DNA from: Physcomitrium patens
Lineage: Eukaryota; Streptophyta; Bryopsida; Funariales; Funariaceae
Direction of reading: 5' to 3'
DNA length: 64,000 nt
Assembly: GCF_000002425.4 (NCBI RefSeq)
Contig: NC_037275.1
Span: 10,960,533-11,024,532, forward strand
Shown: in pieces, positions 37,589 to 48,716 of the stretch
Layout: every line of letters begins with the position of its first letter
How positions within the stretch are numbered: the stretch's first letter is position 1
Notes under the pieces: model-generated
What the model was told of the DNA's origin: nothing
Databases searched by the model: none
Seen by the model: only the letters and a program-made list of their open reading frames with translations
Made by a program: the position numbers and the translations under genes

Positions 37589-38000
37589 CCATTTTGGAAA
37601 AAATCTGTGACCTTGAGAATTGAGATTATCGAATTGTGTTGTGTTAAGTGAAGATATTGAATTCTATGTGATGAATTGAGAAACTGAATATAATAAGTAA
37701 GCTGGAAATCAATAATTGAATATATATAAACCACAAAGAGAGTAAGTGGGAGATGAACTGATAAGAATATGGAAGTATTGTTGAATTGATAGTCGTGGAA
37801 TGGATTATGTGTTGAATTAAGATGGAAGTAGTAAGCCTTGGTATTTTGTAGTTTGATAATTGATTTTAGATAGCTAGAGTATAGTCAATTGTGACACTAA
37901 TAGACCCAATTCATATAACCAGTCTTTTTTCGTATTCGAACCTACCTATATTAATTCAATTACTTTGGTATATTTAAGTTTGAACACAACGAGAACAACA

Positions 38001-38600
38001 GATCTTCAATAAAGACTTCTCTCAAGTTGCAGCTCCACTTACACGTTTGACTTGTAAAGACAAACTTCAATGGAATCAAGAAGCAGAAGTAACATTTGAA
38101 GCTTTAAAGACATCCTTTGTTTCTGCACCAATCTTGTATCGCCTTGATTTTTTTAAGCCATTTTTTATGAAAACAGACACATTAGACTTTACTTTGGGTG
38201 CTATATTGTCACAAATGGAAACAGATGATAAACTTCACATAGTAGCTTTTCATTCCAAAAAATTTTCAATGGCCAAGATCAACTACGAGAACCACGACAA
38301 AGAACTTGCAATTGTGGATTTGTTTCAAGAATGGCATCATCATCTAGAAGGTGCTCCTAGTCCTTTCATAGTATATACAGATTACAAGAACCTTGAATAT
38401 TTTATATCAACACGTATTTTGAATTGTTACCAAGCCTATTGAAATATATCTTTGTCAAGATTCGAATTCAAGATCACTTATCAACTGGAAAAACAACAAG
38501 GTTTATTAAATACACTGTCTAGACGATCTCACCTTGTACCAAAGGAAAGAGATGTTGCTTTTGATTACCAATAGATAATTCTCTTGAAGCTATAGCATCT
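38001..38600 (+). pseudogene. RT C-terminus and RNase H of chromovirus E2
   Basis: Resumes with IFNKDFSQVAAPLTRLTCK, then WNQEAEVTFEALKTSFVSAPIL, FMKTDTLDFTLGAILSQ (first RNase H aspartate), NYENHDKELAIVDLFQEWHHHLEG (glutamate) and YTDYKNLEYF (aspartate), followed by a stop and TLSRRSH. The EW-H-LEGA and TDYKNLEYF wording resembles fungal-type chromoviruses and the Tcn1-like elements reported from mosses. The open part is 131 residues (38,047-38,442). Confidence 0.8.
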
Positions 38601-38613
38601 TCATCTTTGAGCA

Positions 38614-39600
38614 ATGAAATCAATACTAACTGTTGATTCAAATTTTATTAAGCAAGTTCAGTCAAGTATGTCTTTAGATCCTCTTATTCATGATATACAA
38701 GAGAATCCTTCAAAGTCTCATGTCACTATCAAGTTTGAATTCAAGGACAATCTACTATATTTTGAGGAACGCCTATATGTTCCAGAAGGTGAAACTCAAT
38801 TATGTGTTCTTCAAGCTCATCATGACTTTCCAACAACATGATATTTTGGGTACAATAAAACTTTGGAACTAATATCCAGGGATTTTTGGTGGCTCCAAAT
38901 GTGAAAGACAATGAAAGATTTTGTACAATCTTGTGATGTTTGCTCAAGATCAAAAACTCCTCATCATCGACATCATGGACTTCTTCAGCCATTACCTATT
39001 CCAGAACAACCATGGTCTTTTATTTCTATAGATTTCATCACGGATCTTCCAATCTCAGGTTCTTATGACTCTATATTTGTGATAGTAGATCATTTTGCCA
39101 AAATGGCACATTTTGTACCATGTATAAAATCTATCACAAGTAAAGAAACAACTAAATTCTTTCTTGATAATATCTATCACTATCATGGATTATCCAAGGA
39201 TATTATATCAGATAGGAAAACTTAGTTTGTATCAAGATTTTGGCAGATTCTTTTCAAGATTTTAAAAGTGGATATAAAACTATCTTTGGCATTCCATCTT
39301 CAAACTGATGGACAAACGGAGCATGTTAATCAAGTTTTGGAGCAATATTTAAGATGTACCATCAACTACCAACAAGGTGATTGGACAACTCTTTTGTCAT
39401 TGGTAGAATTTGCTTATAATAACACGGTACATTCTTCTACAAAAAAAATACCTTTCTTTGCCAATTATGGTTATCATCCATGACTTGATACTTTTGACTT
39501 TTCAAAAGCTGATAATCCTATTGCAAAAGATTTGATAAATCTTTTGTCAGAGCTACATGTAACAATGAAGGAATAGTTAAAAGAATCTCAAGAATAACAA
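38614..39600 (+). pseudogene. Integrase of chromovirus E2
   Basis: Zinc-binding residues are at about 38,815-38,950 (HHDFP, then SCDVCSRSK, with a frameshift between). The catalytic core shows FISIDFITDLPISGSYDSIFVIVDHFAK (38,911-39,225), ISDRKT for the second aspartate, and LQTDGQTEHVNQVLEQYLR (39,268-39,483), where the glutamate is followed by H. Stops occur near 39,226 and 39,484. The order after RNase H is normal for Ty3/gypsy. Confidence 0.8.
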
Positions 39601-40130
39601 AAGATCAATGTGGATGTCTATCCAAAAGAACAACTATTATTCTACATGGGTGATAAAATATGGTTACTTCGTCACAATATCAAGACCACTTGTTCTTGTG
39701 ATAAGTTGGACTATCGAAGGCTTAGACCATTTTCTATTTCTACACAAATCAATCCAATTGTATATCATTTACACCTATCGGAGTCAATGAATATCGATCG
39801 AGTATTCCACATATCTCTTCTTGAACCATACAAGATAGTGGATATACCAAGAAGAAGACAAGTTCCATCTCCTTCTATAGAAGTGGACAATAATGAAGAA
39901 TTCAAAGTAGACGAAGTCATAGATTCAAGGTGGTGTCGAAATAAATTAGAATATTTTGTCCATTGGCATGGATATGATATTAGTGAACGCACATGAGAGC
40001 CAATAAAAAATCTTGAAATACAACAAAGGCGATGGAGGCTTTTCATTGACGACATCCATCAAAATCAAGATAAAAACCTTCCTTATAAAAGAAATAAGAT
40101 CTAGGCAAGATAACATTCTACTTTCAATCC
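39600..40130 (+). pseudogene. Integrase C-terminus with chromodomain, E2
   Basis: After the GPFxxx-like segment and RVFHISLLEPYKI, the 128-residue frame 39,610-39,996 ends in a chromodomain: FKVDEVIDSRWCRNKLEYFV, HWHGYDISERT. The next residue, expected W, is TGA, then EPIKNLE. Chromodomains target integration to modified chromatin and define chromoviruses. The conserved aromatic cage positions (Y/F and W) can be seen in the part before the stop. Confidence 0.85.
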
Positions 40131-40163
40131 TTGTTTGTAGCTTCTTTATAGTTGTAACGTGTT

Positions 40164-42560
40164 TGGTATCACGACTTTTGTATTGCATCAACTTTTTTAA
40201 GGCATTTTTTATAAAAAAAATGCATCACACTTTTTTTGGATGTAATATTGTCACAAATAAAAGTAATTGATTAACTCTATCTAATAGCTTTTTATTCCAA
40301 ATTATTTTGAGTAATATCGATCAACTACTTAATCTACAATAAATAAACTTCTTGCAGTTGTAGTTTTTTTTTAGAAATGGCAATATTTTCTAAAAGGTGC
40401 TTCTAATCTTGTCATTGTTATTGACTTATTTTTTGATTTTCATATAAAAATAATATATATTTCTATATTTAATATATAATATATTATATAATATAATAAA
40501 AGCCATGTTATTAGATTTTAATTGATACAAAATATAATTAAATTACTACTTTGAAGTAATTAATTTAAAAAGCTATTATTGATATTGATTTTATATTAAT
40601 GATAGTTTTTATATGTTTAGAGTCACCTTTATTAGACATTGGAATCTCATTAAATCTTTTTTTTTTTCTTTTATTTGATGTTTAAGGTACATATTACATA
40701 ATACTTAATAAATAAAAGATTAGATAAAAAAATTTATATAAAAAAGAATAATTAAGCCAAACATATTGATGAATAGAGATGGATGATGAAAATCTCTTTT
40801 CTTATTAACCAAAAGTTATGCCCAATAGGCTTCAAGGAGGCTTCTTTAGGCCTTAGTAGGAATTAGAGTTATTTTTTTGGAGCCATTCAAATATTAAAGA
40901 TTCATATTAATAAATTTAGGATTTTGGATATGTTTATGTTAAATTTTTTGTGTAATTTGGAGGCTTTGTAAAGAAGATATAGGCACTTAAAGTTAAGATG
41001 TTGATTTTGTACCTACTATCATTCTTTGGGGCATAGTACATGCATATGAAAGGCTTCTAAAGATCAGATTGTACAATTGGAAATTTGGTTTAAAAGGCTA
41101 TTTTTTTCATACAAAAAGAAAAAAAATATAATTAATTTTGAAAAGCAATGATTGCTTGAAATCAGTGTATACAAATTGAAGTTTGTCAGTGAACCAATTT
41201 CATGAAGGATTTGGTTTTAACCATATCTTAAGCATTTGGATGAATCTTTAGCTAAAACTTTTCATAAATATGTATTATTATGTTATAAAGCTATACACCA
41301 AATTTTGTGTTATTTAAATTTTGGATTTTTGAAATATGAAAAAATGGTATTTAGGTACTTATAAATTAGGATTTAGAGCATCTATTAGGAATTCTAAGAT
41401 GCCAAATGATCTATAGTAGATTTATAATTTATTTTTTTGTAGCAAAGCTTAAGGATAAATATTAAATTATTTAGAAATTTGAAAAAAATTAAATGGTTGG
41501 ATTAAAAAATATGATACTTTAAAGTATAAGGAAAAAAAATTCTTTGTAAGAAAAAAATATTTTGAAAGGGTTTTGCTACAATTTGGATATTTTATACAAA
41601 ATAAAGAAATTTTTAGAAGCCAAGACTTTATATATATTTTAAAAATAGAGATATAGAGCTATGAAAAAATTATGATAAAAAGATGGATTTTTTTAAAGAG
41701 ATTATGGATTTTCTTTGAGCTTATGGAAAATCTAATTTAATCACAAATAATTAGTTATGATTTGGTATAACAAAGGATGTTAAGGCATTTTTAGATGCTT
41801 TGAAAAGTCTTAAATACAAACCTTTTTAAATATGTAAGGTTTTTACTATTAAAATATTTTTATATATTATTATGTTTATTTATCTTTTATAATAAGAATA
41901 AATTATTTATTAAAGTTTGGCAAATAAATTAAAGCTAAAATCTCTACAGTTAAGTACCAAATGTATCTCCAAATAGAAAATCACACCATATAACACCATG
42001 TATATAAATCATAAGAACCTCATATACTTCATGTTAATATACATATTGAATTATTGCCAAACTCATTGGAGCATGTCATTTTCAAGATTTGATTTTAAGA
42101 TTACATATTAATCTAAAAAATAACAAGATTTATCAAGTACACTCTCTACATGTTCTTATCTTGTACTAAAAGAAAGAGATGCAACTTTTTATCAATGAAG
42201 AATGGTTGTCTTAAAGCTTGAGCAATTTTATCTTTGAGCAATAAAATCAACATTGATTGTTGATTAAATCTTTGTCTAGAAAATTTAGTTAAGTATGTCT
42301 TCTAATTCTCTTCTTTATGATATCAAGAATAATTCTTTTAAGTTTTATGATATCTCTAAGTTTTAATTTAATTACAACCTACTCTAATTTGAAAGTCGCT
42401 TGTATGTTCTACAAAGAAAAGTATATTAATATGTTCTTGAAGCAAATCATGACTTATCAACAATATGATATTTTAGATACAATAAGACTTTGGAGCTAAT
42501 GCTTAGAGATTTTTGGTGACCACAAATGTAAAAGGCTATAAAAGAATTTGAATAATTATG
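40164..42560 (+). mobile_element. Further degenerate E fragment split by AT-rich insertion
   Basis: 40,164-40,440 is a worn RNase H segment similar to 38,145-38,340 (FFKAFFIKKMHHTFFGCNIV, TSCSCSFF). The matching continuation (similar to 38,445-38,940, SRFDFKITY and the integrase zinc region) appears at 42,025-42,560. The 1.6 kb between them (40,440-42,025) is very AT-rich, has no open frame worth reporting and I did not recognise it; it may be another insertion. Stops are dense throughout. Confidence 0.6.
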
Positions 42561-43224
42561 TGATATTTGTTGAGATTTTGACATGACAAATTTTGAGGGG
42601 TTAGAAGTCAACCATATTTTAACATGTAAAAAGTGAAATGTTAAAGCGAATTTCGTTAAACAAATTATTTTAAAAGCTTTATGGTTTACTTTCTTTAGTA
42701 TCGGACAATTACAGAATAAATTTAAATACACATATTCGAAAATTCTAGCATTCCATACAAAAACCTCTGAAAAATCACTTGACTCATTAAAGATAGATTG
42801 GGGAAACCTAGTAAAACAAAGAAATGTAACATTTACAATCAACAAACACAAAAAAATACTCCCACAGAAACCAAGCCAGCAAAAACGAAGAGTCAACCAA
42901 ACTCATATAAATCACCTGCAGTGTCCAAAATTACACCAAAAAAATCCTTTACCTTCAAAGCACATGCTGCCTACCGAAAAAATACTTGACTGTTATACAA
43001 ACATGTTCAAACAATCACTAGCAAAACCAGAAATTTATCATACAAAAATCATCCACCCAACTAGAGGAATCATTTTTCCACGGAGACTATTACACTCACA
43101 ACCCAGAAACATCAACCCTTGTGGAGTTAAAGCATTCTTAGACTTTTTAGGGCTAGGGTATTCTTAGGGCTTGAATTCCGACGTTCGTGTGGGGAGCTGA
43201 CGGTGGACCAGCGATGGAGTGATC
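42560..43224. other. Transposon remnant to FPP 3' flank, no gene seen
   Basis: Base composition rises from AT-rich to average here. It should contain the 3' UTR of the FPP gene (- strand). Open stretches on both strands are short or overlap transposon remnants and show no family signature. Confidence 0.5.
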
Positions 43225-46200
43225 CTAGTACATGCTGGTCTCGCTTTGTGATCGCGAGTAGAATCGGCTGAACGGCGTCGACGACGTCGTGCTCCTCGAA
43301 TCCACGCAGGTGCCGTCGCCCCTCGGGCTGTCGTTCGCCAATTTCAGACCCGAGGCCAATCCACGAATGGTCCGAACGCTTCGCAGCACGCGTCGCGGCG
43401 AGGCGGTATTAGAACCTGATTCCCCACCGATGCTGTCGGGTTGCGATGCATCGCTGAGCAGCAGCGGACAATTTGTTGTTGCATTCGTGCCGTTTTTGCA
43501 TGATTCTGAGCGGCTGTTGGTTTGCTGGTGAAGGATACCTGGTAGGGTGGAGTGGGTTGATCTCGAAGCCCAGGTTAGGCTGGTGACGGGATGGACCGGA
43601 GGAGCGGTCGTATCTGCTGACTCTTCTGCTTGCGACCGATAAATTTCCGGTGTCTGGGTCGTTTTTTCTGTGGAATCTGGAGACGCGGGAGTTGGTATGG
43701 GGGAATTTTGATGTGGGTCGTGAATGACAAGTGCAGATGAAGCGGTTTCGTTCTCCTTCACTGCGCTTTTGGACGCTTTGTCCTCCGCAGCTGCCAGTTG
43801 CAAGCTGTTCTCGAGCTCTGTGCTTCTTCCTGATGAATGATCCGTTCGTCCAACTCCTCTGATTCCCATGGTTCATCGTTTCGGTCAGCCCCTGCTTGAC
43901 ATGGAAGTGTGAAAGCCGAACGAATTTCTAAGTAAGCATATACTAGTGGAAGAGTGAACAGCGTTTTTTTTTTTTTTTTTTTTTTTTTTTTTCATTACCT
44001 TTGGGTTTGTTCCTGGATGTCTTTAAGTTTTGCCACAACCTCCTGGTGGCGACATTGCTCGCGCTGCAGCTCGATTTCCAGACTGGCAACTTTATCACAA
44101 AGCTGATGCTTCTCAGCGTTTGCATCTCGCGGGCTCGCGGATAGGCAGAGACCTGTTGACGAGCGCTCCAGCATGTCTTGTTCTGACAAATCCCCCTCTT
44201 TATTGTCTTCATTGTCATGTGCGGCCTGAACGAGTTTTCAAGTGTCGCGAGAATTCAGTGCACGAGACATCAACAACTCTCAGTGCCAACAGCGTACATT
44301 AATTAGACATTGATGATGTCTAATTTTATGATTGAGTGATCACCTGTAGTGCTTGTAATTCTTTCACAAGAGCCTCAGATTCACTTAATCGCACACGCAA
44401 GGCTGCCACTTTAGCATTGGCCTCGACGAGCTGTTCGTTCATTCCTGACAAATTACTCTCAAGCTCATTCTTCTCCGTCCTCAATTGCATAACATCAACG
44501 TCAAGATTATGACCAACTTCTTCTTGAATCCTAGGCTCCATATCCGAATGCTCCACTCTTAATCTGCACAGCTCCTCTTCCAACTGCGATATCATCACCC
44601 TTGCTGACTCTAGCTCCATAGTTATCGCCAGCCGTTCACTTGCCGAGCTATCCCTCTCTCTCTGCTCCTTTTCGTTGGCGGAAATGTGGAAGGTCAAAAT
44701 GCAATCTAAGGTGGCCGTGAGCTCCAGTAAAAGCTTCAAAATATCTCCACCACTTTCGAGATACCCATTTGTAGCTCGCAAAAGGCTTCTCATCGAACTA
44801 TCTACCATCTCGTCGTGCCAGCGCACTGACAAGAGAATAGAAGTTTCGCTCGCATTCGTCGCGTCATGGTGCCTGGATGTGATGGGTGTTGATTCGATCT
44901 CAGTGGCTTGCGCAAGAGCTTCAATGATATGCACCAGTTTCCTAAGCGCCATAGCAATTTCACCATTGCCAGAAACTGCAGTACCCCCTTCAGAGTTTGC
45001 TCGCCTCTCCAGCAACGAATCTAACTTGGCTTGTAACCCAATGACTAACTGCTCATTTGCAGTATTCCTACTTTGCAAAAACGCTAGCTGTCCCTCGGCC
45101 ACGGAAAGCTTTTCACCAAGTTCCTGGCACATTTGATTCGCTGCCTCAAGTTCCCTGTCCCTCAAAGCCACCGTCTCTTCAAGGCACACAATCCGTAGCT
45201 GATTAGTCGATTCGTCGACAGCACCAAACACTGTTAGAGCGGTCTCAACTGAGCGCTCGGGGCTGGATGCTGACAGCGACTGAGACTGCGAATTTGCTAA
45301 CCGTTCCATTTCTTCGAAATCGTCCATAAGCTCAAAATTTAGGGAAGTGCCGCGTCTGGGGAAGGAATCATTTGATGGCCATTTCTTTGATGATGCAGGT
45401 TTCGAAGGTGCTCTCAATGTCTGAACTTCTTCCTCCATAAATGAGAGACGGCTGGCAGTTTTCGCACACATGAAGCGAGCGTTTTGTAGCTCATCGTTCC
45501 GCTTGGCGAGGGCTTCCTTGAGCATTCGCGTTTCCTTCTCCAAGTTGAGGATCTTGTCGACCGAAGCATTAGCATCCAAGATTGCCTGCAAAGTCTCTTG
45601 AGCGATGGCCTCTTGTGGGTCTGTCGCGCTTTGGCTCCTTCCCAAGGGTCTCCTGCGTGGACTCCCTTTGCTAGGATGATCTTTTCCGGAACCACCCACG
45701 TCCTGCTTCACCCGCACCAGCGCTGTGGAATCTGTGAAAAAAGATTAGTTCTCATGAAGGGTTAGGATTTTGATGAAACTAACAATTAATACAAATTTAA
45801 TTCATTTGGAATGACGAAGGAAATTGTTGATGGGAAAGAGGCTCTACTCAGAAGCTTCTTGCGGAGCAACATGCGAAGACGGTCACACTCCTCATCAAGC
45901 TTGGCGATCTTCTTCACGACTTCTGCGTGTTGTTTCGACGCCATATCTGATGCTTTTCTTTCAAGCTCCAGCTCTGTCATACGAACCTCAAGCTCCTTGG
46001 TTATCACGTGGATATCATACTTGAGGGCCATGTTTTCTTTCACCACCCCCTCGAGTTGCACCTGGTGATTTCAAACCCAAAGAAACTGAAAGCTTAAACG
46101 ATGTTCTCGATGATTGGATCCCAGGGGGTTCAAAGTTGTTCTCTGCGCTGCAAAGCTGCTCAATGTGCTGGGTATAGAAGGGATACATCACATTCTTGAG

Positions 46201-47074
46201 TATTTCTTACCTGCAGAGCTTTCATATCAGTCTCTGAACCAGCCATATTATCCTTTCCCTCTGCTAGAATTTTCGAACGATCCTGCAAGGCGTGAGTGAG
46301 AGCCTTGTTCTCAGCTCGCGATTCAATAAGCTCGGCTCGCGTTTGTCCCACAATGTGCCACACTTCCGCCAGTTTGGACTCCATCTCTAACCGGAGTTTA
46401 TCATACTCTTGAGTCTTCTTCACAATAGTTTCATGAACGAGTTGATCTTGCTCTTCACGCGCGCTGCGAAGCTGCTTCATCGCCTCTTCCAAGGCGCCAT
46501 CCAGATGCTCCACGCGGTCCTCGCTGGCCAGCCTCTGTTGCAAGGCGCACTCCAGTTGCAGCTTGAATTCGGCCGCCTCATTCTCTGCTCTCTCCCACCC
46601 TAAAAAACCAGCATGACTAAGAGCTTGCAGTGTAACCGCAAAACACAACGTTCTAAAACATCTACCACACGACCAAACAGGTGGAGTTCATGGGAAAACC
46701 GAGCATACCGATCACAGCCTCCTCCGCGACTTTGATATGCTGCTTGACGAGGTTATCTTTGACAGTTATCTCAGCAAGAGCCTTATTCAATTTCTCATTT
46801 GTGGTCTTTTCTTTCTCGCCGTACTTCTCATCTATTTCACGAAGGGTGCAGTCCAATTCTTCTTTCTGGATCCGGAATTGGTCTTCCAGTATCCTGGCGA
46901 CTTCCTGCACGATGCCACACTTGAGCTCAGAAATTCAAGAAGGATGGCTAGAAAGCGCCGACTGCAGTTCCATTTTCGGTCCAATGCCGATTGATGATCA
47001 GGGTTTTGAAGCTCCTGTGCTAATAACAGATGCAAGGACCCGCAGCAGTAATGCTCAAGGAAGAAATCAGACAG

Positions 47075-47109
<35 letters not shown>

Positions 47110-47729
47110 TGAGACACCTGCTCGTCGAAAAGCTTAACCGTAGGAGGGGAAATCCCACCTTCCCCAAAGCTATTCTTCTTCGTCCTCCACAGCCAACCCC
47201 TCGGTTTTTGCGCGTCTCTCAAATCCATCGTTACTCCTTACTCAGCTCCGTCTCCCGACTTAAATTAATCTATCCTCTCCCTGTAGCACATAAACGAGAA
47301 CATCATCGTTGCCGCCAGAACGCTTGATTTAAAAGAAAGTGTTAGTTAGAGTAAGCCATTATTGCGTGTGAGCTGGGTCACGTCTCATTCACCCGAAATG
47401 ACGGAAAACCTCGCCATTTCGCCTAGAATTGAGAAATGTGGAAGAGTGCAACCTAAAGAAAGAATCGTCTACCATTCGAGAGCTGCATGAACTCCCACTG
47501 TGCGCACTGACCCTGAGTCTCCATCTCCCAGGACGATGGGGAACTGATTGATTTGAGTTCTCTGGGAGAGTCTAGGACATATACATCGGGACGACAACGT
47601 CGTGAGAGCTATATGATGGAGAAGACTAAAAACCAGTCGCACCTTATGCAAAAAATTGAACACATCTCGGCCATTGACATCTAAGCTGCGTGAGCTCGTG
47701 GCCGAGGCCGAAATGACACTGGACCCCAT
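43225..47729 (-). CDS. FPP: Filament-like plant protein (FPP, DUF869 coiled-coil family)
   Basis: Spliced model on the - strand: 47,643-47,729 (tentative first exon), 46,709-46,904, 46,211-46,599, 45,848-46,061, 44,344-45,731, 43,999-44,225 and 43,225-43,858; all junctions are GT/AG and phases agree, giving about 1,044 residues. Family motifs in order: VKQHIKVAEEAVIGWERAENEA, EDRVEHLDGALEEAMKQLR, NMALKYDIHVITKELEVR, ASKQHAEVVKKIAKLDEECDRLR, RKKLLNSTALVRVKQ, ETRMLKEALAKRNDELQ, MCAKTASRLSF, ELMDDFEEMERLA, and a serine-rich tail ending TPFSRFYSRSQ. Almost all is coiled coil. FPPs are plant-specific long coiled-coil proteins; Arabidopsis members are linked to VETH/COG2 complexes and the cytoskeleton. 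The first exon (MGSSVISASATSSRS) is uncertain because the usual W-rich N-terminus is not seen. Confidence 0.85.
43963..43992. repeat. Poly-T tract in the last FPP intron
   Basis: About 30 consecutive T on the + strand, thus a poly-A near the donor side of the intron between the last two FPP exons. Confidence 0.9.
47078..47105. repeat. GA microsatellite in FPP intron 1
   Basis: About 14 GA units. It lies in the proposed first intron (46,905-47,642). Confidence 0.9.
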
Positions 47730-48215
47730 CTGTAATCCAGATCTGAAGCTCCATTTCCTCTAGCATTTCAGCAACTCACACTGCTGCTGAAACCAAAATG
47801 CTCAACCTGTTCCGCCCTTCCTGCGAGATTCCCGATCGCAAGATTCCAGCAGCCACGATGCTTTTCCCGCATGAATATTGGCAGCTTGATCACTTCTTTG
47901 CGGACTGCCCCTCTCTGCACAATCCTCAAGCTAACCACGCCCTAAAGATACTGATTCTGTTGCCGCGTTACAGTAAATTCAAGATCCACATGGGATTCAG
48001 AACCTGGAATCTAACGCAAGGTCCGCCTCTATTGGCGGCAGGCTCGCTTTTGCGCAAGCAAGCAACTGAGAATAAGGTTCAGTTCTCCCCGCACACCACA
48101 AGACGAAACTCCAGAGAGAAGACTCCAATCCAGTCCAACCCACAGCGATCATGAGAAGCAACAAAACAGAGCAGTGGAGCGGGGCATAATAACAACTAAC
48201 AGCAGCGCAAGAAAC

Positions 48216-48716
48216 TCAAAAACGCGGAAGGGAGGAAAAAAAAAAAAAAAAAAAAAAATGCGGCCATGCAAGGGGAGAGGGGGAAAAGCCGAGAACGTGG
48301 CCAGCAGGAGAGAGAATGCTAGAGCAGGGAACGTCAAAGGGGGGCAACAGCCAGAAACAGGCGGTAGGATCGACCAATAGGTACATGGAGTAGGTCTCGT
48401 CTCGCAGGTTCACAATCCCGATCGATCCTACGCCTTCCTCCGTGTCCCGGAAGCTTTTTTGACCCCGAGCCTCATGGTCGGAGCTAGAAATGTCTAGGAA
48501 GTCATGAAGGCGTGGTTTAGGGGTGCTAGTGGCGTGGATAGTGGGGACACTGGGCACCATGGATGGATCCGTGGACCCACCGACACCGAAACGTCTTCGG
48601 CGCTCATAGAGCGCTGCGCCCAGTCCGGGAGGCAGCCATCGGATATATCCCCTCCCTGCCCCGTCCCGGCGCCTCCGCTTCTTCATCCATCCACAATGTT
48701 CTTCATCCACATCCAA
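48216..48716 (-). CDS. Doubtful hypothetical ORF upstream of FPP
   Basis: A 166-residue frame starts MDVDEEHCGWMKKRRRRDG. The first ~115 residues (to about 48,380) have ordinary composition, with segments RGYIRWLPPGLGAALYERRR, PKPRLHDFLDISSSDHEA and GIVNLRDETYSMYL. After that the frame runs through a poly-A tract read as F repeats, which is not credible. If real, the coding part would have a splice donor near 48,380. I recognise no family. It is GC-richer than its surroundings and lies on the same strand as FPP, so it could also be 5' sequence of that gene. Confidence 0.25.
   Translation of the reverse strand: MDVDEEHCGWMKKRRRRDGAGRGYIRWLPPGLGAALYERRRRFGVGGSTDPSMVPSVPTIHATSTPKPRLHDFLDISSSDHEARGQKSFRDTEEGVGSIGIVNLRDETYSMYLLVDPTACFWLLPPFDVPCSSILSPAGHVLGFSPSPLAWPHFFFFFFFSSLPRF

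Larger units (their letters stand above)
35611..38000 (+). mobile_element. D-like solo LTR in E2 with 5-bp target duplication
   Basis: It starts TGTAGAATAGG and ends GAGAACAACA, flanked by GATCT at 35,606-35,610 and 38,001-38,005. The host RT frame is restored if one GATCT and the LTR are removed. Without the nested LTR it is about 803 bp, close to the 777-bp D LTR. It shares the block AGCCAGGGTAAGCTTGATGCTACCTCT with the reverse complement of the D LTR, so it is a D relative inserted in the opposite orientation. No internal region remains. Confidence 0.75.

Noticed and set aside
42447-42896. 149-residue open frame on the - strand
   Set aside because: It overlaps the degenerate E fragment and FPP 3' flank and has no recognisable domain; AT-rich chance ORF.
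43409-43876. Alternative 155-residue frame over the last FPP exon
   Set aside because: The other frame (43,225-43,858) has the family-typical C-terminus FSRFYSRSQ and correct splice phase.
47798-48154. 118-residue open frame on the + strand
   Set aside because: No family signature, no splice context and antisense to the FPP upstream region.
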